From the NCBI RefSeq assembly GCF_003006155.1, contig NZ_CP023559.1:2790001-2854000 (forward strand): a stretch of 64,000 nucleotides of DNA, in the 5' to 3' direction. This stretch comes from Salinicola tamaricis. GTDB taxonomy: Bacteria; Pseudomonadota; Gammaproteobacteria; Pseudomonadales; Halomonadaceae. Position numbers and translations under genes: made by a program. This document shows, in pieces, positions 45,709 to 58,440 of the stretch (its first letter is position 1; each line of letters opens with the position of its first letter). The notes under the pieces were generated by a model. That model made no database searches, was not told where the DNA came from, and was given only the letters and a program-made list of their open reading frames with translations.

Positions 45709-46827
45709 ATGGCGAACGGCCTCCGGCTCTCATCCACTCGGTTCGTCCGCCGTCTGGCGTCATCGGCAATTGGCTGTACGCTTTTGCTGTTCACGCTGAG
45801 CGGGCCGGGTATGACGCCGGCGCTGGCCTACACCCTCAAGCCCGATGCCCCGAGTCGCTACCAGGTGCGCCCGGGCGACACCTTGTGGGGCGTGGCGGCG
45901 CGCTTCCTCGAAGATCCCTGGTCCTGGCGCGAGTTGTGGCGACGCAACCCCGGCGTGGCCGGGCCCGAGCAGCTCTATCCCGGCGATGTGCTGGTGCTCG
46001 CCCCCGGCGCTGGTGAACCCGCTCTGCGCGTCGAGCGCGGTCGTGGCGAGACGGTCAGACTCTCACCGCAGGTGCGCCGGGCGCCGGTGCGTGAGGCGCT
46101 GCCCAGCTTGCCGCTGGAGCGGGTGCGGGTATTCCTGAAGGCCTATCGGATCGTCGATCCTGCCCTGCTGGACGCAGCGCCGCGGGTGGTGGCGGGGCAG
46201 GGCGGACGCCTGCTCAGCGGTGCCGGGGATCGGCTCTACGCTCAGGGTCGGCTACCGCCGGTGGGCACGCGACTGGGCATTTACCGCGCAGGAGACGACT
46301 ACCGTGACCCTGCTGACGATGCTCCTCTGGGGCGTGAGCTGCAGCGCCTGGGCGAGGCGCGGGTGGTGCAGCGCCAGCCTGACGTGAGCGAGCTGGAAGT
46401 GCTCGATGCCGGGCGCGAGATCCGCGCCGGGGATGCCCTGCTGACGCTGGACGACGGTGGCATCACCACCGAATTTTTGCCGCGGGCGCCGGCTTCACCG
46501 ATCACCGCGACCCTGCTTGCGGTACCCGGTGGGGTGCGTTTCATTGGCCGTGACGATGTGGTGGCGATCGATCGCGGGCGTGCCGATGGGCTGGAGCCGG
46601 GGCACGTGCTGCAGGTGATGCGCCAGGGCGAGCGCGTACGCGCCGCCGACGGCGATGGCTGGATCAGGTTGCCGGCCCACGAGGCGGGCGCGGTGATGGT
46701 GTTCCGAGTCTTCGACCATCTCGCCTATGCGCTGGTGATGCGGGCCTCCGAGGCGCTGGCGGTGGGCGATCGGCTGACCACGCCCCAGGCGCTCGGTGGT
46801 GGCATGGCGCGTGCGGAGGCGCCGTGA
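45709..46827 (+). CDS. LysM domain protein
   Basis: 372 residues. A signal peptide (cleavage near TPALA, residue about 39), then one LysM peptidoglycan-binding domain (residues about 49-97: YQVRPGDTLWGVAARFLED, then LWRRNP and LYPGDVLVL). The remaining 270 residues are unassigned, beta-rich. Proteins of this type are found next to dprA in many gammaproteobacteria; their role in the periplasm is not established. Its stop overlaps the GTG start of dprA. Confidence 0.88.
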   Translation: MANGLRLSSTRFVRRLASSAIGCTLLLFTLSGPGMTPALAYTLKPDAPSRYQVRPGDTLWGVAARFLEDPWSWRELWRRNPGVAGPEQLYPGDVLVLAPGAGEPALRVERGRGETVRLSPQVRRAPVREALPSLPLERVRVFLKAYRIVDPALLDAAPRVVAGQGGRLLSGAGDRLYAQGRLPPVGTRLGIYRAGDDYRDPADDAPLGRELQRLGEARVVQRQPDVSELEVLDAGREIRAGDALLTLDDGGITTEFLPRAPASPITATLLAVPGGVRFIGRDDVVAIDRGRADGLEPGHVLQVMRQGERVRAADGDGWIRLPAHEAGAVMVFRVFDHLAYALVMRASEALAVGDRLTTPQALGGGMARAEAP

Positions 46828-47978
46828 GTTCGGCGGGGCCGACACTGCGCGGCTGGCTGGCGCTGGCTGCACTGCCCGGGCTCGGACCCGCGCGGCTGGC
46901 CCCGCTGCTGCAGCGCTGGCGCGAGCCCGAGTCGTTAGCCTGGCCGCAGGGGTGGCTGGCGGCGCTGCCGGCTCGGCTGGCCCAGTCGCTGCGGCTGTGG
47001 CTCGATCACCCCGCGAATAGCCCGCTCGAGGATTCTGTCGAGGCGGCGCTGGCATGGAAGGCCCAGAGCCCGCGCCACCATTTGCTGCATCCGGCTCATT
47101 CTTCCTGGCCCACGCTGCTCGATCAGCTTCCCGACCCGCCGCTGGTGCTGTGGGCCAAGGGCGATCTGAGCGCATTGACGCCGCCGGCGATCGCCATCGT
47201 CGGCACCCGCAAGCCGACCCGAGAGGGGCGCGACAACGCCGCGGCCTTCACGCGTGAGCTGATCGCGCGCGGCTTCGGTGTGGTCAGCGGCATGGCGTTG
47301 GGTATCGATGGCATCGCCCAGCACACCGCGCTGCAGGCTGGCGGCGCCACCGTCGGCGTGCTCGGCTGCGGCGTCGATGTGATTTATCCGCCGCGCCACG
47401 CCGGGCTCTATCGCGATCTGCTGGCGGGTCGCGGGCTGCTGCTCTCCGAGCACCCGGCCGATACCGCCGCGCATCCGCGTTTCTTTCCGCGGCGCAATCG
47501 GCTGATCACCGGGTTGTCTCAGGGTGTGCTGGTGGTGGAAGCAGCGGAGAAGAGCGGTTCACTGGTCAGTGCGCGCCTGGGCCTCGAACAGGGGCGCGAG
47601 GTGTTCGCCCTGCCGGGCTCGATCCACAACCCCCAGGCCGGCGGCTGCCTGCGGCTGATCCAGCGCGGCGAGGCGGCGCTGGTGCGTAACGTCGACGACA
47701 TACTGGCCGAACTGGGGCACTGGACACCGGCAACGGCTGGCGAGCACCTGGACACGGCGCCATCCGAGGCCGCCACGCCACCGGTCACGAGCCCGGAGGC
47801 GTCGGTCGGGCCGCACGCCGGGGTATTGGCGCAGCTGAGCGATACCCCGACGCCGATCGACGTGCTGGTGGCAGCGTGCGGCGAGTCGGTCGCCACGCTG
47901 CAGCTGGCGCTGCTGGAACTCGAGCTGGAAGGGCAAGCGGCGCAGACCGCGGGCGGCTGGGTACGCCGCCGCGGTTGA
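46824..47978 (+). CDS. dprA: DNA processing protein DprA (Smf)
   Basis: 384 residues. Binds incoming single-stranded DNA during natural transformation and loads RecA. The extended Rossmann core shows AIVGTRKPTREG, VVSGMALGIDGIAQH, VGVLGCGVDVIYP and RNRLITGLS. An N-terminal SAM-like helix and C-terminal winged-helix (DLxx-type) domain are present. GTG start overlapping the LysM gene by GTGA. No com genes are in the window. Confidence 0.95.
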   Translation: MSSAGPTLRGWLALAALPGLGPARLAPLLQRWREPESLAWPQGWLAALPARLAQSLRLWLDHPANSPLEDSVEAALAWKAQSPRHHLLHPAHSSWPTLLDQLPDPPLVLWAKGDLSALTPPAIAIVGTRKPTREGRDNAAAFTRELIARGFGVVSGMALGIDGIAQHTALQAGGATVGVLGCGVDVIYPPRHAGLYRDLLAGRGLLLSEHPADTAAHPRFFPRRNRLITGLSQGVLVVEAAEKSGSLVSARLGLEQGREVFALPGSIHNPQAGGCLRLIQRGEAALVRNVDDILAELGHWTPATAGEHLDTAPSEAATPPVTSPEASVGPHAGVLAQLSDTPTPIDVLVAACGESVATLQLALLELELEGQAAQTAGGWVRRRG

Positions 47979-47994
47979 CACCGGGCCGACACCA

Positions 47995-48028
47995 GACCGC
48001 CGGACGGGTCACCGCCCGGCGGTCTTTA
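47995..48028 (+). terminator. Terminator after dprA
   Basis: GACCGCCGG (47995-48003) pairs with CCGGCGGTC (48016-48024), followed by TTTA. About 17 bases after the dprA stop. Confidence 0.75.
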
Positions 48029-48073
48029 CGTGGAACTATGCGCTTTAGAGTGCCTTTCACAGCCGCTGGACGA

Positions 48074-48192
48074 CATGGGCTTGTCCGTCGGCAGGGCGTC
48101 GCGAGGGCGCTGTGAACCCCTCCCTGGGCGCTACCTTTGCCATCCCTGGCAAAGGACCCTCGCTTTGCCCTGCCCCCGGCGCCCATCGTCAG
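48074..48192. repeat. Structured dispersed intergenic repeat, copy B
   Basis: Second copy of the element at 3739-3854, identical over 48121-48192. The hairpin arms are CCTTTGCC (48134-48141) and GGCAAAGG (48148-48155); outer arms GCGAGGG (48101-48107) and CCCTCGC (48157-48163). In both copies the left 45 bases hold the few differences. It lies between convergent dprA and the phosphatase gene. Confidence 0.85.
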
Positions 48193-48216
48193 CGGGTTTG
48201 GACATGGACTTTTGGC

Positions 48217-49047
48217 TCAGGGCGTCTCGGGGCCACCCCACTGCTGCAGATGATTGCGCCGGGCGCGGGCTTTCTGCGCGTCGTCCAGGCTCCAGTCGTT
48301 GTGATAGAGCGCGCCTTCCCAAGCACCGTAAGCGGGGTTGGGCAGCACGATGTAGCGGCTGCCGAAGGCGTCGGGCTGGGACTCGACGGCTGCGCGCCGG
48401 GCCTCGGCGGTGGCACGGTCGAAGCCGGCCGAGAAGTCGCCCAGATTGTCTCCCATCAGCAGGATCACCCAGTGCGACTGCGCCACGCGCTGGCGGCGCG
48501 CGGTCTTGTCGCCGCTCTCGGTGCGCGGCAGGAAGTGCGCTTCGTCGGCGTCGGGGAAGCCGACCTGGCGCAGGTTGCGCAGCGTGGCCTGGGTCTCGTC
48601 GGCGCGCCGATTGGTGATATAGAACACTTCCACCCCGCGCGAGGCGGCGTAGTCGAGAAACGCCTTGGCCCCGGGCATCGCCCGCGCGCTGGCCTTGTCC
48701 ACCCACTGGTGCCAGGTAGCGCTCTGATAGTTCTCGCCGCTGGCGATCAGCCAGGCTTCGTACGGGCTGTTGTCTAATACCGTTTCGTCGACATCGACCA
48801 CGATCGCCGGTGGGCGCTGCTGCGCGTCGGGGGCGGCGAGGGCGCGGTCGAGATTGCGCCGCGCGAGATTGAACGCCTGATGGCTCAGCGCGGCGTACTC
48901 GCCGGAGGTCTGCATCCACAGCGTCGCCATCACCAGCTGATCGGAGAGCGCGGGTGCCGGCGGCTGGCTCGTCTGCTGGGCGCAGGCACTGAGGCCCCCG
49001 GCGCAGACCAGGCCGAGCAGGGCGAGAGATAGAGGCGATCGTGTCAT
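48217..49047 (-). CDS. Acid phosphatase / 5'-nucleotidase, lipoprotein e(P4) family
   Basis: 276 residues. Lipobox LSAC (Cys22) and a HAD-type (class C, DDDD) phosphatase core: VVDVDETVLDNSPY with the nucleophile and acid Asp, YITNRRADE, and LLMGDNLGDF. In Haemophilus e(P4) is an outer-membrane nucleotidase used in NAD and haem utilisation. AGGAG lies before the ATG at 49047. It stands alone on the minus strand between dprA and tsaC, which are adjacent or near in many relatives. Confidence 0.92.
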   Translation of the reverse strand: MTRSPLSLALLGLVCAGGLSACAQQTSQPPAPALSDQLVMATLWMQTSGEYAALSHQAFNLARRNLDRALAAPDAQQRPPAIVVDVDETVLDNSPYEAWLIASGENYQSATWHQWVDKASARAMPGAKAFLDYAASRGVEVFYITNRRADETQATLRNLRQVGFPDADEAHFLPRTESGDKTARRQRVAQSHWVILLMGDNLGDFSAGFDRATAEARRAAVESQPDAFGSRYIVLPNPAYGAWEGALYHNDWSLDDAQKARARRNHLQQWGGPETP

Positions 49048-49303
49048 CTTGGACTCCTGAAACGAGGTGAGATTTGGGGGGAACGCCGAGCGCATTTCAC
49101 AACGCTGCCGCCCGTTTCACTATGGCCGGCACACGCCGCTGGCGCCATCTTCGCGGGCCGTGGCCTGGTCCTCGGCGTCTGTACCTCGGCGTGCCGTGGC
49201 GCGTGATGGAGTCGCCGGGGTGCGACGCTCGGGCGCGGAGGCGAGCGTAAGGCGGCGTGTTACCATCGCCGCAGCTTGAATACGGCAACTCGAGGAAGCG
49301 GAG

Positions 49304-51700
<2,397 letters not shown>

Positions 51701-51814
51701 GGCCGCGCACGTCTGCCGATAGAGGCGCCGCACGCGCTGGGTGCCCTGCGTCCAGTCAGTCGTTCGAGATCGCACGTCCGTAGCGCGTCGTTGGCTAGCA
51801 GGTGGCAGATAGCA

Positions 51815-51850
51815 GACGGCCGCCGCCGGAGGTTTCCGGCGGCGGCCGTC
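51815..51850. terminator. Bidirectional terminator between aroE and the M48 protease gene
   Basis: Perfect 15-bp stem GACGGCCGCCGCCGG with its complement and loop AGGTTT, between the convergent genes. Very GC-rich; no T-run. Confidence 0.75.
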
Positions 51851-51877
51851 GTCGTTGCGGGCCAGGATATCCTTAGC

Positions 51878-52680
51878 TTACGCCTTGCAGTTGGGCCGTC
51901 GCCCGGCCGCCTTGGCCTGCTCGTAGCGCGGCACCGCTTCGTCGAGGCGGTTTTTCAGCCCGCTCATGCGCTGGTCGTTACTGGGGTGGGTCGACATCCA
52001 CGCCGGCGGCTCGCCCTGGCTGTTGGCGGCCATGTTCTGCCACAGCGCGAGGCTGGCGCGAGGATCGAATCCGGCATCTGCCATCAGATCCAGACCCACC
52101 AGGTCGGCCTCCGACTCCTGCTTGCGCGAGAATGGCAGGATCACGCCGTACTGCGCCCGGCGCCCAGTAACCCCATCACCTGCTCGCCGCCCGCGCCCTG
52201 CAGCCCGGCGGCGCTCTGCAGCACCGACAGCCCGGTCTGGGTGGCGGCCTGGGTAGAGACCCGCTCGTTGGCGTGGTGCGCCAGCACGTGGCCGACCTCG
52301 TGGCCGATCACCGCGGCGAGCTGGTCCTGGTTGGTGGCGACCTTGAGCAGCCCGGTGTTGACACGATATAGCCGCCGGGCAGGGCGAAGGCGTTGGCGGT
52401 GTCATCCTTGAACAGCTTCACCTGCCACTTGCCGATACCGGCGCTGGCCGGCACCTGGGCGGTGATGGTCGGCCACGCACTGCACGTAGCGCGCCTGGGC
52501 GCCGCCCACCGTGGGCAACTGCTGCTCGTACTGGCTGAAACTCTGCTTGCCCATCTGGGACAGCTCGTCGTCGGAGTAGAAGGCGAGCTGGTTGCGCCCC
52601 AGAGGCGAGGTGCTGCAGGCGCTGAGCAGCGCGGCGACGCCGAGAACGCCCAGGGCGCGGCGCGAGAGGGTGAGTGACAT
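51878..52680 (-). CDS. M48 family metalloprotease lipoprotein (three frame breaks)
   Basis: About 268 residues after repair. Signal peptide with lipobox LLSAC, then LPTVGGAQARYVQCVAD, the frame slips (two bases missing near 52466), LPGGYI and VNTGLLKVATNQDQLAAVIG (one missing near 52358), the zinc motif HEVGH in VIGHEVGHVLAHH, ATQTGLSVLQSAAG, GLLGAG (one missing near 52167), then QYGVILPFSRKQESEADLVG with the third ligand Glu. This is the LoiP/YggG-like single-domain group, a periplasmic, membrane-attached protease. No TPR domain follows. Confidence 0.87.
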
Positions 52681-52842
52681 GCGGGTCTCCGAATACGAGT
52701 CTGGCGTTATCGTTGCTGTCTTGGCTGACGTCGAAGGCGGGCGGGGGCGGTGCCCGATCCGGCCCGTCGCGGCGCGTCAGCCCGTCCAAGATACCCGGCC
52801 TGCCCGGGCGGTCAACCGATGCGCAGCGGGGGGCCGCTGGCG

Positions 52843-53460
52843 TCACTCGGCCGGGGGTGTCGCGTCAGCGCGGGAGGCTTCGCTGACATCGAATTCCAGG
52901 GTCGGGGCCGAGACCACCCGTGCCAGCGCCGGCGGCAGTGCCGGGGTCAGGCTGAGATGGCTGCCCGGCGGAAGCTCGCCGCTGGCGCTGAGGCGGCGCG
53001 CCAGATCGAGCAGCGCGGCGACCTTCTGCGCGCGGCTGGGCAGGGCGTCGATGCCGCGCGGTTCGAGCGCCGCCGGTAGCGTCACTGTGGTGGTCTCGCC
53101 CGCGTGCAGCGGCACCGGCTGATCGAATTCACCGGCGACCGGCTCGGCCCCGGGCACCTGGAGTTCCCAGGCAAAGCCCTGGAGTTCGAGCGAGGGGGCG
53201 TTGGCGGGCAGCGAGAGCGCCAGCGGCAGATCGACGTTGACCGGCAGCCCGGCCAGGGCCAGCCCCGAGCTCAGCAGGGTCAGCTCGTCGATGCCTGCGA
53301 GGCCGGGGGCGAAGTGGTAGTTGCCGATACGCACGTTATCGACGCCGAGCGAGGAGAGCGCGATACGTCCGAGCAGGACACCGATCTGGGGCAGGGCGAG
53401 GCAGCCGCCGAGCAGGGAGACCAGCAGCAGAACGCAGGCAAGGCGGGCACGAGACGTCAT
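52843..53460 (-). CDS. LEA14-like lipoprotein
   Basis: 205 residues. Lipobox LLGGC near residue 19 and a mature part resembling LEA type-2 (WHy) beta-sandwich domains: NVRIGNYHFAPGLAGI, GLPVNVDLPLALSLP and LELQGFAWELQVPG. LEA14-like proteins are of unknown molecular role, linked with desiccation and osmotic stress. The assignment rests on the overall pattern, so moderate confidence. It lies upstream of, and probably apart from, the M48 gene. Confidence 0.65.
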   Translation of the reverse strand: MTSRARLACVLLLVSLLGGCLALPQIGVLLGRIALSSLGVDNVRIGNYHFAPGLAGIDELTLLSSGLALAGLPVNVDLPLALSLPANAPSLELQGFAWELQVPGAEPVAGEFDQPVPLHAGETTTVTLPAALEPRGIDALPSRAQKVAALLDLARRLSASGELPPGSHLSLTPALPPALARVVSAPTLEFDVSEASRADATPPAE

Positions 53461-53612
53461 CGTCTCTCCTCGAAGGGGGCATGGGAGGGCGCGCGCGTGG
53501 CCGGGCCCGACTGGACCCGGCGGCGCGCGCGGCACAAGATACGCTCATCGTGGCGATTGGCAATCCCCCGCCAGCGCCGGACGTGCAATATCGATCCGAG
53601 GAGACCCGAGAG

Positions 53613-54486
53613 ATGGATGGAGAGCTGGCCCAACGACTGAGCCGACTGCTGGAACGTGTCGAGGCGTGGCTACCCGAGCAGCCCCCGGCTGGATTGGACC
53701 CGCGACGTGGCGGCGCTGTGGCAGTCGCATCCGTTGGGCGGTCAACTGGTACCGGTGGCGCCGCGGGATGCGGTGGGGCTCGACGATCTGATCGGCGTGG
53801 CGCGCCAGAAGCGCGCGCTGGTCGACAATACCCGCGCCTTCCTGCAGGGGCGCCCGGCCAACCACGCGCTGCTGTGGGGCGCACGCGGCAGCGGCAAGTC
53901 GTCGATGGTGCGCGCGCTGCTCAACAGCCTGGCCGGTGAAGGGCTGCGCCTGATTCAGGTCGACCGCCACGATCTGGTGGCGCTGCCGGTGCTGGTCCAG
54001 TGTCTGCGCGATCACCAGCACCGCTTCGTGGTCTACTGCGACGATCTCTCCTTCGAGGGCAACGACGACGCCTACAAGGCGCTCAAGAGCGTGCTCGATG
54101 GCACCTTGACCGGGCCGCCGGAGAACGTGCTGCTTTACGCCACGTCCAACCGTCGTCATCTGCTGCCGGAGTCGATGGCCGACAATCAGCAGACCCAACT
54201 GGTCGACGGCGAGCTGCATCATGGCGATGCGGTGGAAGAGAAGATCTCGCTCTCCGACCGCTTCGGGCTATGGCTGGCGTTCCATCCCTTCGATCAGCAG
54301 GCCTATCTCGAAGCGTGCCGCCACTGGGTCGAGCATCTCGGCGGTGCCGAGAGCTGGGGCGAGGCGGCGCGCGCCGAGGCGCAGCGCTATGCCACTTTGC
54401 GCGGGGTGCGCAGCGGCCGTGCGGCGTGGCAATTCGCCTGTCAGTGGGTCGGAACGCAGGCTATTCGTCCCATGCAATATCAATAG
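53613..54486 (+). CDS. DUF815 family AAA-type ATPase (one frame break)
   Basis: About 290 residues. DUF815 ATPases have Walker A GARGSGKSSMVRALL, Walker B-like FVVYCDDLSF and sensor-1 LLYATSNRRHLLP, all visible. DnaA/replication-initiator-like AAA fold; the function is unknown. One extra C in CCCCC near 53684 separates the N-terminal helix (MDGELAQRLSRLLERVEAWL) from the main frame (RLDWTRDVAALW). It precedes the sensor kinase gene by 84 bases; no functional link is shown. Confidence 0.87.
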
Positions 54487-54570
54487 AATACGATATTCTT
54501 CTCGGGGAGCGCTCCTCTAGTCAAAGGTGTGAGGTGCGTGCTCATACCTTTGCTGCCCGAGAGGATTCGC

Positions 54571-57500
54571 GTGAAAGTCCTACGTCTACCCCTGCTGCTC
54601 ATCTTTCTGGGTAGCCTACTGCTGGCGCTGTTCTTCGGCTGGATGCTGGTCCAGGCGCTGCACAACGACCGTGAGGCGTTTCGGCGCGATCTGGCGTTCC
54701 AATCCAAGGAGCAGGGCATTACCGTGAGTGCCGCCCGCGCCGGGCTCGAACGTCGCGTGCAGGTGCTTGCCAATCTGGCCGCCGATCCGGTGATTCGTAA
54801 CCTGCTCTTGCAGGCAGCGCGCGAGCTGCCGGCTTCGCCGGCGCGCAACGCGATGTTGCGTGAACGCCTGCGGGCCAACCTCCAGCCCTACTGGGAGGCG
54901 CTGCGCGAGAGCGGGGCGCTGGAGCTCAATCTGTTCCTCCCCGATGCCAACGACATCGACCCGCTGGTGGGCATGGATCCCCCCGACACGCACGAGCAGC
55001 ATTCGGGCGACAGCGACTACCTGCTGCGCCGGGCGCAGCATCTGCGCACGGTGGTCTTCGGCATCGAGTTCGATGGCCAGCGCGCCACCACCGGCGGCGT
55101 GCCCCCGTGCTGCACCCTGACGAAGGGCGTGATGGGCCGTTGGTCGGGTTGCTCGAAGTGGAGTTCGGCGTCGTGCCCAACGTCGAAGCCTTGTCGCACC
55201 AGTTGGAGAGCGGGGTCGCCATTCTGCTCCGCGCCGGCGGCGACGATACCGCGCCACGCTGGCGCGTGAGCGAGAGTTCCGCTGGGCCGATGGAGCAGTG
55301 GCTGGACCAGCAGCAGGCGCCTCGCGTCACGACGCAGAACGCCTGGCGCGTGGTCAAGGGTGACGACGGCCACGGCTATCTGCTCACCCTGGTGCCGTTG
55401 AGCCAAGTTGGTGACGCCATGCAGCGGCCGTGACCGCGGTGGCGATCTGGAAGGACATTTCGCTGCAGCTTAAGCAGCGCGACGAGCTGGTCATGGCCAC
55501 CTGGTTGCGCTGGGGGCTGGCCTGGCTGATCGCCGAGGCGTGTCTGCTTCTATTGCTGTGGGGCACACGTCGGTCACGCGTGAGACCATGCTCGCCCACC
55601 AGCAGCGCCTGGAGCAGCAGAAGCATTCGCTGGTCGGGCTCAACCAGAGCCTCGAGGCGCAGAAGGAGGCACTGCAGACGCTCAACGACATCGCCGCGCT
55701 GCAGGAGACGTCGTTCCCGAGGCTGGTAGAGCGCGCGCTCGAAGCGGGGGCGGCGCTCTCGACATGCCGTACGCGATCGCCAACCGGATCAACGGTGAGG
55801 ACTACATCATCCAGGCCGCCTATTCGCCGGATGACCGCTTCGTGCGCGGGCAGGTGCTCAGGACCAGCGATACCTTCTGCAGCGCGGTGGTGGCACGCAG
55901 CGACGTGGTGGCGTTCACCGACGCCGACACCGAGGGCTGGAACGACCACCGCTGCCGCCTGCTGTTCGGGCTGAAGAGCTACATCGGCGCGCCGATCTGG
56001 GTCCACGGTCAGCGCTTCGGCGCGCTTGCTTTCAGCAGCGAGCAGGTCCGCGGGCGGCCTTTCGACGAGGCCGATCGCGAGTTCGTGCGCCTGCTGGCCC
56101 GTTGGATTGGAGCGACCCTGATGCGCTGGCAGGAGGTCGAGGCGCGCGAGGAGATCGCCGGGCGTCTGGCCAAGATCGCCTCTCAGATCCCCGGGCTGAT
56201 CTATCAGTATCATCAGGATCTCGATGGACACCCCTCGTTTCCTTATGCCAGCGAGGCGATACGTACCTATTACGGCGTCACGCCGGAGGAGGCCAAGCTC
56301 GATGCAACGCAGGTCTTCGAGCATATCGTGCCGGAAGACATGGAGCGGCTGCTGACGTCGATCAGCGAGTCGGAGAAAAATCTGACGCCATGGCACTGCG
56401 AGTATCGGGTGCAGCAAGCCAATGGCGAGATCCTCTGGCTGTCGGGTCAGTCGATCCCCGAGCGCGAGGCGGATGGCAGCACCACCTGGCACGGCTTCCT
56501 GCACGATGTCACCGAGCGCAAGCGCAGCGAGCGCCTGAAGACCGAGTTCATCTCCACCGTCAGCCACGAGCTGCGTACCCCGCTGACCTCGATCTCCGGC
56601 TCGCTGGGGTTGATCCAGGGCGGGGCCCTGGGTACGCCGCCGGAGAGCATGCGCTCGATGCTGAGCGTGGCGCACAGCAACGCCCAGCGCCTGATCATGC
56701 TGATCAACGACCTGCTCGACATGGAGAAGTTGGTCGCCGGCAAGATGACGTTCCAGATGCAGGAACAGCCGCTGATGCCACTGATCGACCAGGCGATCGA
56801 GGCCAATCAGGCCTACGCCGATCAGTTCAAGGTGCACTATGTGATCACCGAGCGTCTGGACGAGGCGGAGGTCAACATCGATGCCATGCGGCTGCAGCAG
56901 GTGCTGAGCAATCTGCTCTCCAACGCCGCCAAGTTCTCGCCTCCCGACATGCAGGTCGAGGTGCGCGTGGAGGCGATCGGTGAGCGGGTGCGGGTTAGTG
57001 TGATCGACCACGGCCCGGGCATCCCCGAGGCGTTCCACGAGCGTATTTTCCAGAAGTTCTCCCAGGCCGATGCTTCGAGCACGCGCAAGCAGGGTGGCAC
57101 CGGGCTGGGGCTGGCGATCACGCGCGAGCTGGTCGAGCGCATGCGCGGCTCGATCAGCTTCTTCTCCGAAGAGGGGCAGGGGGCCTGCTTCTTCTTCGAG
57201 CTGCCGCGCCTGGTGCGCCCGGACGCCGCCGAGCGTGCGGCGCTGGCCGAGCGCCTGGCGGGGCAGGCGGAGGAGGCCGGGGGCGGTGCGGGGACACGCC
57301 TGCTGATCGTCGAGGACGATCCGGACACCGCCCTGCTGCTGGCGATCCTTATTCGACGCTGGGGCTATCAGGCCGAGGTCGCGCATACCCTGGAAGAAGC
57401 GCTAGGCTGGATCGAGCGGCGCAGTTTCGATGCCATCACCCTCGATCTGATGTTGCCCGACGGCAGCGGCCTGACCCTGCTGCGTCAGCTGCGCGAGCAG

Positions 57501-58049
57501 CCCGAGACGCGCGATCTGCCGGTGCTGGTGGTGTCGGCGATCGCCGGCGAGGGGCAGCTGGAGATCGGGGGGCAGCTCAACGCCGTCGACTGGCTGGCCA
57601 AGCCGTTCGACGAGCGGCGTCTGGCGCATGCGCTCAAGGGCTCGCTGAACGGGCGTCCGCAGCGTGAGCGCATCATGCACGTGGAGAGCGATGCCGACTT
57701 GACTCGGCGGGTCGCCGGCCAGATCGCAACGAGCATGACCCTGGACGTGGCGCGCTCGGTGGCCGAGGCGTGCTATCTGCTCGACAGCAACGACTACGGC
57801 CTGATCTCGCTCGACCTGACAGGGGATCATGGGCCTGGCTGGGAGATCATTCCGCTGCTCAGCCAGCTGCCGCATCATCCGGCGGTGATCATTCTCTCCG
57901 AGCATGCCTTGGCGCCGACGCTGCTCGGCCGGATCGATACCGCCATCGCGCGTCCCGGGCTCTCCGCCGAGGAGCTGCGTGAGGCCTTCGACCGTCAGCT
58001 GCAGGGTCGCCGCCGCGATGATGACAAAGACACGCAAGGAGATAGCTGA
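54571..58049 (+). CDS. Hybrid sensor histidine kinase with GAF, PAS and two receiver domains (four frame breaks)
   Basis: About 1160 residues after repair. First helix (LPLLLIFLGSLLLALFFGWML), an extracytoplasmic sensor of about 260 residues (CACHE-like, unproven), second helix (WGLAWLIAEACLLLLLW), a coiled coil (LEQQKHSLVGLNQSLEAQ), GAF (about 55770-56110), PAS (56180-56520), HisKA with SHELRTPLTS, HATPase with NLLSNAAKFS, DHGPGIP and GGTGLGLA, then REC1 (LLIVEDDPDTALLL, LDLMLP, K in WLAKPF) and REC2. REC2 (HVESDADLTRR, SLDLTG) lacks the paired acidic residues and the Lys and is probably pseudo-receiver. Frame slips: 55105, 55423, 55562, 55755. GTG start at 54571 has GAGAGG. Confidence 0.88.
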
Positions 58050-58050
58050 C

Positions 58051-58440
58051 ATGCAAGCGTTACACCGGGTTCTGCACGTCGAGGACGATCCGTCGATCCA
58101 GGAGGTGGCGCGGATCGCGCTGGAGGTGGTCGGCGGCATGCAGGTCGCCAGCTGCGACGATGGCCAGTCGGCGCTGGAAAAGGCCGCCGAGTGGCAGCCG
58201 GATCTGATCCTGCTGGACGTGATGATGCCCGGTATCGATGGCCCCACCACCCTGGCGCGACTGCGCGAGCAGGAAGCCACGCGGGAGATCCCGGTAATCT
58301 TCATGACCGCCAAGGTACAGCCCAACGAGATCGAGCACTACCGCAGCATCGGTGGGCTGGACGTGGTGATCAAACCGTTCGATCCGATGACGCTGGCCAG
58401 CCAGCTACGCGAGATCTGGGAGCGCAAGGATGAGCGATGA
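58051..58440 (+). CDS. Single-domain response regulator
   Basis: 129 residues, one receiver domain: VLHVEDDPSIQEVAR (acidic pair), the phospho-acceptor Asp in LLDVMMPGIDG, VIFMTAK with Thr, and the Lys in VIKPFDP. No output domain, so a CheY-like relay between the kinase and the Hpt protein. AAGGAG stands before the ATG; one base separates it from the kinase stop. It overlaps the next gene by 11 bases. Confidence 0.94.
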   Translation: MQALHRVLHVEDDPSIQEVARIALEVVGGMQVASCDDGQSALEKAAEWQPDLILLDVMMPGIDGPTTLARLREQEATREIPVIFMTAKVQPNEIEHYRSIGGLDVVIKPFDPMTLASQLREIWERKDER

